31,708 nucleotides of DNA from SVTX01 sp045658225 (GTDB lineage Bacteria; Bacillota; Clostridia; Oscillospirales; CAG-272). The stretch lies in assembly GCA_045658225.1 (NCBI GenBank), contig JAZOUO010000074.1, forward strand, positions 1-31,708. The letters are read 5' to 3'. The notes under the pieces were generated by a model. The model was not told where the DNA came from, did not search any database, and worked only from the letters and a program-made list of their open reading frames with translations. Below are positions 30,001-31,708 of this stretch, in pieces. Every line of letters begins with the position of its first letter. The first letter of the stretch is position 1. The translations under genes were made by a program, and so were the position numbers.

Positions 30001-31708
30001 AGTGTATCTAACAGGGAATATTGCTGTGCTCAACCGCTTGACTGCAAAGAACAATGCTGCAATAAGCGGTGGAGTTATATATGCAGGATCTTTGAGCAAC
30101 ATAACCGTAAACAATTCCCTGATTTCCGAAAACAGAGCAAATAACGGTGGAATATTCTATTTGACAAACGGCGTTGTATCAGAGCTTGTAAAGTGTGATA
30201 TATCCAACAATGTTGCAAACCGCGGCGGAGCTATTTATGCTATGAATAATAGCTCGGTGGCAGTATATGATAGTTCGTTTGCATTAAATATAGCCCAAAA
30301 AGGCAACGGCGGAGCAATATTTGTTGAGGGAGCTTCACTTACAGTCGGCGAGGGCACAAGCTTCAATGGCAACACCGCATCAAACTACGGCGGAGCAATC
30401 TGCGTGATGAATTACACGTATGATGTAGAAAAGCCCAATGCCGAAACAGGAGAGATAGAGAAGGAAAGCGTGACGGTGACGTCGAGCTTCTCGGTTGACG
30501 GCGCGATATTTGAAGGAAACGAGGCAGGACGCGGCGGTGCAGTTTACGTAGCAAAGAATGAATACACCGTAATCAACACAAAGTTTATTCTCAATATTGC
30601 AACAGAGGAGAACTATGGAGGAGGAGCTATTTACTCTACCGAGGCAACGGGAGAGCTTTCGGAAGTAGAATTTGAGAGCAATACGTCTCACAAGGGCGGA
30701 GCGATAGCACTTCACTCACAGTCTTCTATGACGATAACGTCTATGAAGGCTTATGGAAACTCTGCTACAGTAAATAGCGAAGGTAAGCTTGGCGTAGGAG
30801 GAGTATTCTATGTTAATAATTCTGAGCTGAAGCTTGTAGAGGGTGAAGGAGATTTTATTCTCATAGGAAACAGCGACGCTAACCAATCAAACATCGCAGT
30901 AAGCGGAGGAGCAATCCAGGCAGAGAATAATGCGACTGTTATAATTAACGGAGCAGAATTCAAAAACAACACCGCAAGTACGCACGGAGGCGCAATTTAT
31001 GCCACGGCAAGCAATATTGAGTTTGTTAATGTTAACGTAAGTAATAACAGCGCAGGCGTAAATGGAGGCGCGGTATATGTATCGCAAACGACTGTTAACG
31101 TCAGCGGCAAAAACACGGTGTTCTCCAACAACCGTGCTACGGGACACGGAGGAGCATTCTACCTGTCATACAACACTGTTCAGGGAGAAAAGATAGGAAG
31201 CAATCTTAATATTATTGATGCGACACTTTCACAAAACACTGCACTCAGCGGAGGTGCAATAAGTGGAAGAACTAACAGTGTCATCAACCTGACAAATGTT
31301 AAACTTATTTCCAACTCTGTTCCCGATGCTACCGCGGAAACAGGCATTGGTGGCGGAGCAATATACGTAAATAATTCCCAGCTTATTCTTTCGGGAGTGA
31401 CGCTTGATTCAAACTCCTCGGGATATTACGGCGGTGCGATAAGATCCGATGCATCCAAGGTGACTGTCAAAGACAATACAGTTATTACAAACAACAAGGG
31501 TGCTACCGGAGCAGCGCTTTATATGAGCGAAGGCTCAGAGCTTATTATTGATGATATAACACTTGATAACAACACCTCGACCTCCAACGGTGTAGTATAC
31601 ATGAACGGAGGAAAAGGAAGCTTTAATGACATATGCGCAAGTGGCAACAAGGCATATCAGGGAGGAGTATTCTATTTCAGCGGAGGAAACATAGAGATAG
31701 CAAATAGC
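27002..31708 (+). CDS. Giant surface lipoprotein with Pmp-like beta-helix repeats (3' end outside the window)
   Basis: Open for 1569 codons to the window edge with no stop seen. The signal peptide ends in LLVGC (lipidated Cys about residue 21). Residues about 44-205 are four and a half Cys-pair repeats (PTC...YTC-x2-CG), then a Listeria-Bacteroides repeat-like domain (about 247-310, GYKFAGW and VEIKATW). From about residue 400 on there is a long right-handed beta-helix built from units ending in GGAIY, GGALY or GGAVY with NNTA/NNSA turns, the pattern of the chlamydial Pmp repeat. Such proteins are usually adhesins or display surfaces; the role here is unknown. GAGAGGAG about ten bases before ATG supports the start. 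It has its own promoter and is co-oriented with the metallophosphoesterase lipoprotein. Confidence 0.88.
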   Translation, partial: MKKSLIIFTLILIVLCLLVGCNRNQTSTQKPTTDVSPDGGTEAVCDHVYDEGIVTQKPTCTVKGVRTYTCEICGHTKNEEISTEDGHDYDDGVITTPPTCFVNGIKTYTCGICGHTKNEDIPTDDAHSYGEGVITTQPTCFVKGVKAYTCELCGHIKTEELPTDDGHQYDDGVITTQPTCSLEGVKTYTCLICGNEKTEILAVTDHTLGEWSVINAPTLNEEGLERANCLYCTYYEERAIDKIPAKYYITIDDGTGQISKIGVDESGAYLLFAPERVGYKFAGWRDAKGYAFKSAGNIFSDVEIKATWELLDTCTLAELIDRAAAGASEIKIAANIAITEPVFFTGQTKLYSDGNYTITRHPDFNGDLFVVGQDKDGIPSLIFQKQAILTLGGGQGTLIVDGNRDGVNVSVLGSAVFISDSATVNIYDGIIIANNKKLGNERTFTCEAFTSDISMTRAGGAAILIMNGTVNMYGGIIENNMVFTENTIITNEDGTETWLETAGCGGAVYNLGNFNMYGGIIRNNEALRGGAIYNDEIVLLVSGTISDNLSHSYGGAVSSSSSSEAQMFIGSDKENGKTMSFINNHSIRAGGSLYSNTSSPIVIYGNTEFVGNFTDSSGGAIYTGGALTVRNTSFIGNRCQYSGGALYLHYSNPDYTRRHMEITGCDFTENKAGLGGAVILSAASTCEDGIYATITGCTFTRNDAIASETQAGNGGALYITRKSDAVISGCDFVGNMASNNAGALAIHSESNVTLKNITFTDNTAVFGGAMYSSSQSIVAMSNIKFENNAAIKNGEAGGNAGAFYAHSILLTLSDVEMSGNTAANNAGALYMCAIELEIDSTVSFKNNTAGNHGGAIYITYSTNEDGTRNGGVLNATDVIFESNSALSGGAISARSASLVNLTRVVFKNNSTPDAKMGMDNGGGAIYSNNSTLNLTDVLMDANSSGYYGGSIRADECDMTLKNTQIINSSGGTGGAIYARRGTLNAEDVTLLDNSSSLNGVVYLTGNIAVLNRLTAKNNAAISGGVIYAGSLSNITVNNSLISENRANNGGIFYLTNGVVSELVKCDISNNVANRGGAIYAMNNSSVAVYDSSFALNIAQKGNGGAIFVEGASLTVGEGTSFNGNTASNYGGAICVMNYTYDVEKPNAETGEIEKESVTVTSSFSVDGAIFEGNEAGRGGAVYVAKNEYTVINTKFILNIATEENYGGGAIYSTEATGELSEVEFESNTSHKGGAIALHSQSSMTITSMKAYGNSATVNSEGKLGVGGVFYVNNSELKLVEGEGDFILIGNSDANQSNIAVSGGAIQAENNATVIINGAEFKNNTASTHGGAIYATASNIEFVNVNVSNNSAGVNGGAVYVSQTTVNVSGKNTVFSNNRATGHGGAFYLSYNTVQGEKIGSNLNIIDATLSQNTALSGGAISGRTNSVINLTNVKLISNSVPDATAETGIGGGAIYVNNSQLILSGVTLDSNSSGYYGGAIRSDASKVTVKDNTVITNNKGATGAALYMSEGSELIIDDITLDNNTSTSNGVVYMNGGKGSFNDICASGNKAYQGGVFYFSGGNIEIANS
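27134..27620 (+). repeat. 120-bp tandem coding repeats (Cys-pair module)
   Basis: GGAGTAATTACGAC recurs at 27275, 27395 and 27515, exactly 120 bp (40 codons) apart, with a more diverged first unit before. Each unit encodes HxYxxGVITTxPTC, then YTCxxCG and a Thr/Glu-rich link. The upstream lipoprotein gene holds two related units. Confidence 0.9.
29400..31708 (+). repeat. 529-codon super-repeat inside the beta-helix gene
   Basis: Landmarks of the first unit return 1587 bp later: TCGGGATATTACGG at 29831 and 31418, and the ALSGGAIS codons at 29660 and 31247. The order of landmarks (HGGA, ALSGGAIS, NSSGYYGG, then NGVVY) is kept. One codon of length change separates the HGGA landmarks (1590 bp). 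The second copy continues past the window end. Confidence 0.85.

Noticed and set aside
27053..31147. Several 60-110-codon minus-strand frames opposite the giant repeat gene
   Set aside because: They arise from the repeated codon pattern of the beta-helix gene on the other strand.

Overview
The window reads like an ordinary chromosomal stretch of a Clostridia-type Firmicute, probably gut-associated. The evidence is moderate GC, strong AAGGAGG-type ribosome binding sites, sigma-A promoters almost all with a 17-bp spacer, tRNA genes with encoded CCA, and typical clostridial families (YitT, DegV/FakB, QueH, membrane pyrophosphatase, PiT+DUF47). The species cannot be named from sequence alone. No phage, transposase, CRISPR array or rRNA is visible.

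Layout. 1-5400 is mostly minus strand: tRNA-Glu(CTC), an operon flavodoxin-like protein > class I/II aminotransferase > type I asparaginase, glutamine synthetase with its own promoter and terminator, and a small membrane protein. 5400-6900 is a gene-poor patch dense in palindromes. It holds a small membrane protein, a tRNA-like relic, two divergent tRNAs (Gln-CTG on minus, Arg-CCG on plus), mirrored tRNA 3' ends and repeated tRNA-Arg 3'-end fragments. 7000-13600 is plus strand: a NAT_N/GNAT_C-like acyltransferase with QueH, then a K+-dependent, probably Na+-pumping pyrophosphatase, a PiT phosphate transporter with its DUF47 partner, and a ZIP metal transporter. 13700-16800 holds a decayed amino-acid-binding lipoprotein gene, a small unknown gene, a PlsC-type acyltransferase with a zinc ribbon, and a membrane protein. 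16800-18850 (minus) encodes a YitT protein and a membrane-anchored alpha/beta hydrolase.

19000-24526 is one compact operon: TetR > FakA > PlsX > FakB/DegV > YghO-like GNAT > acyl carrier protein. Fatty-acid kinase would make acyl-phosphate, PlsX would pass it to ACP, and the GNAT protein may transfer it to an unknown acceptor. This is the strongest candidate for an undescribed pathway in the window.

24700-31708 encodes two adjacent surface lipoproteins that share a Cys-rich repeat. The first carries a LamG-like and a metallophosphoesterase domain. The second is a giant beta-helix (Pmp-like GGAIY repeats) protein of at least 1569 codons that runs off the window and contains a 529-codon super-repeat.
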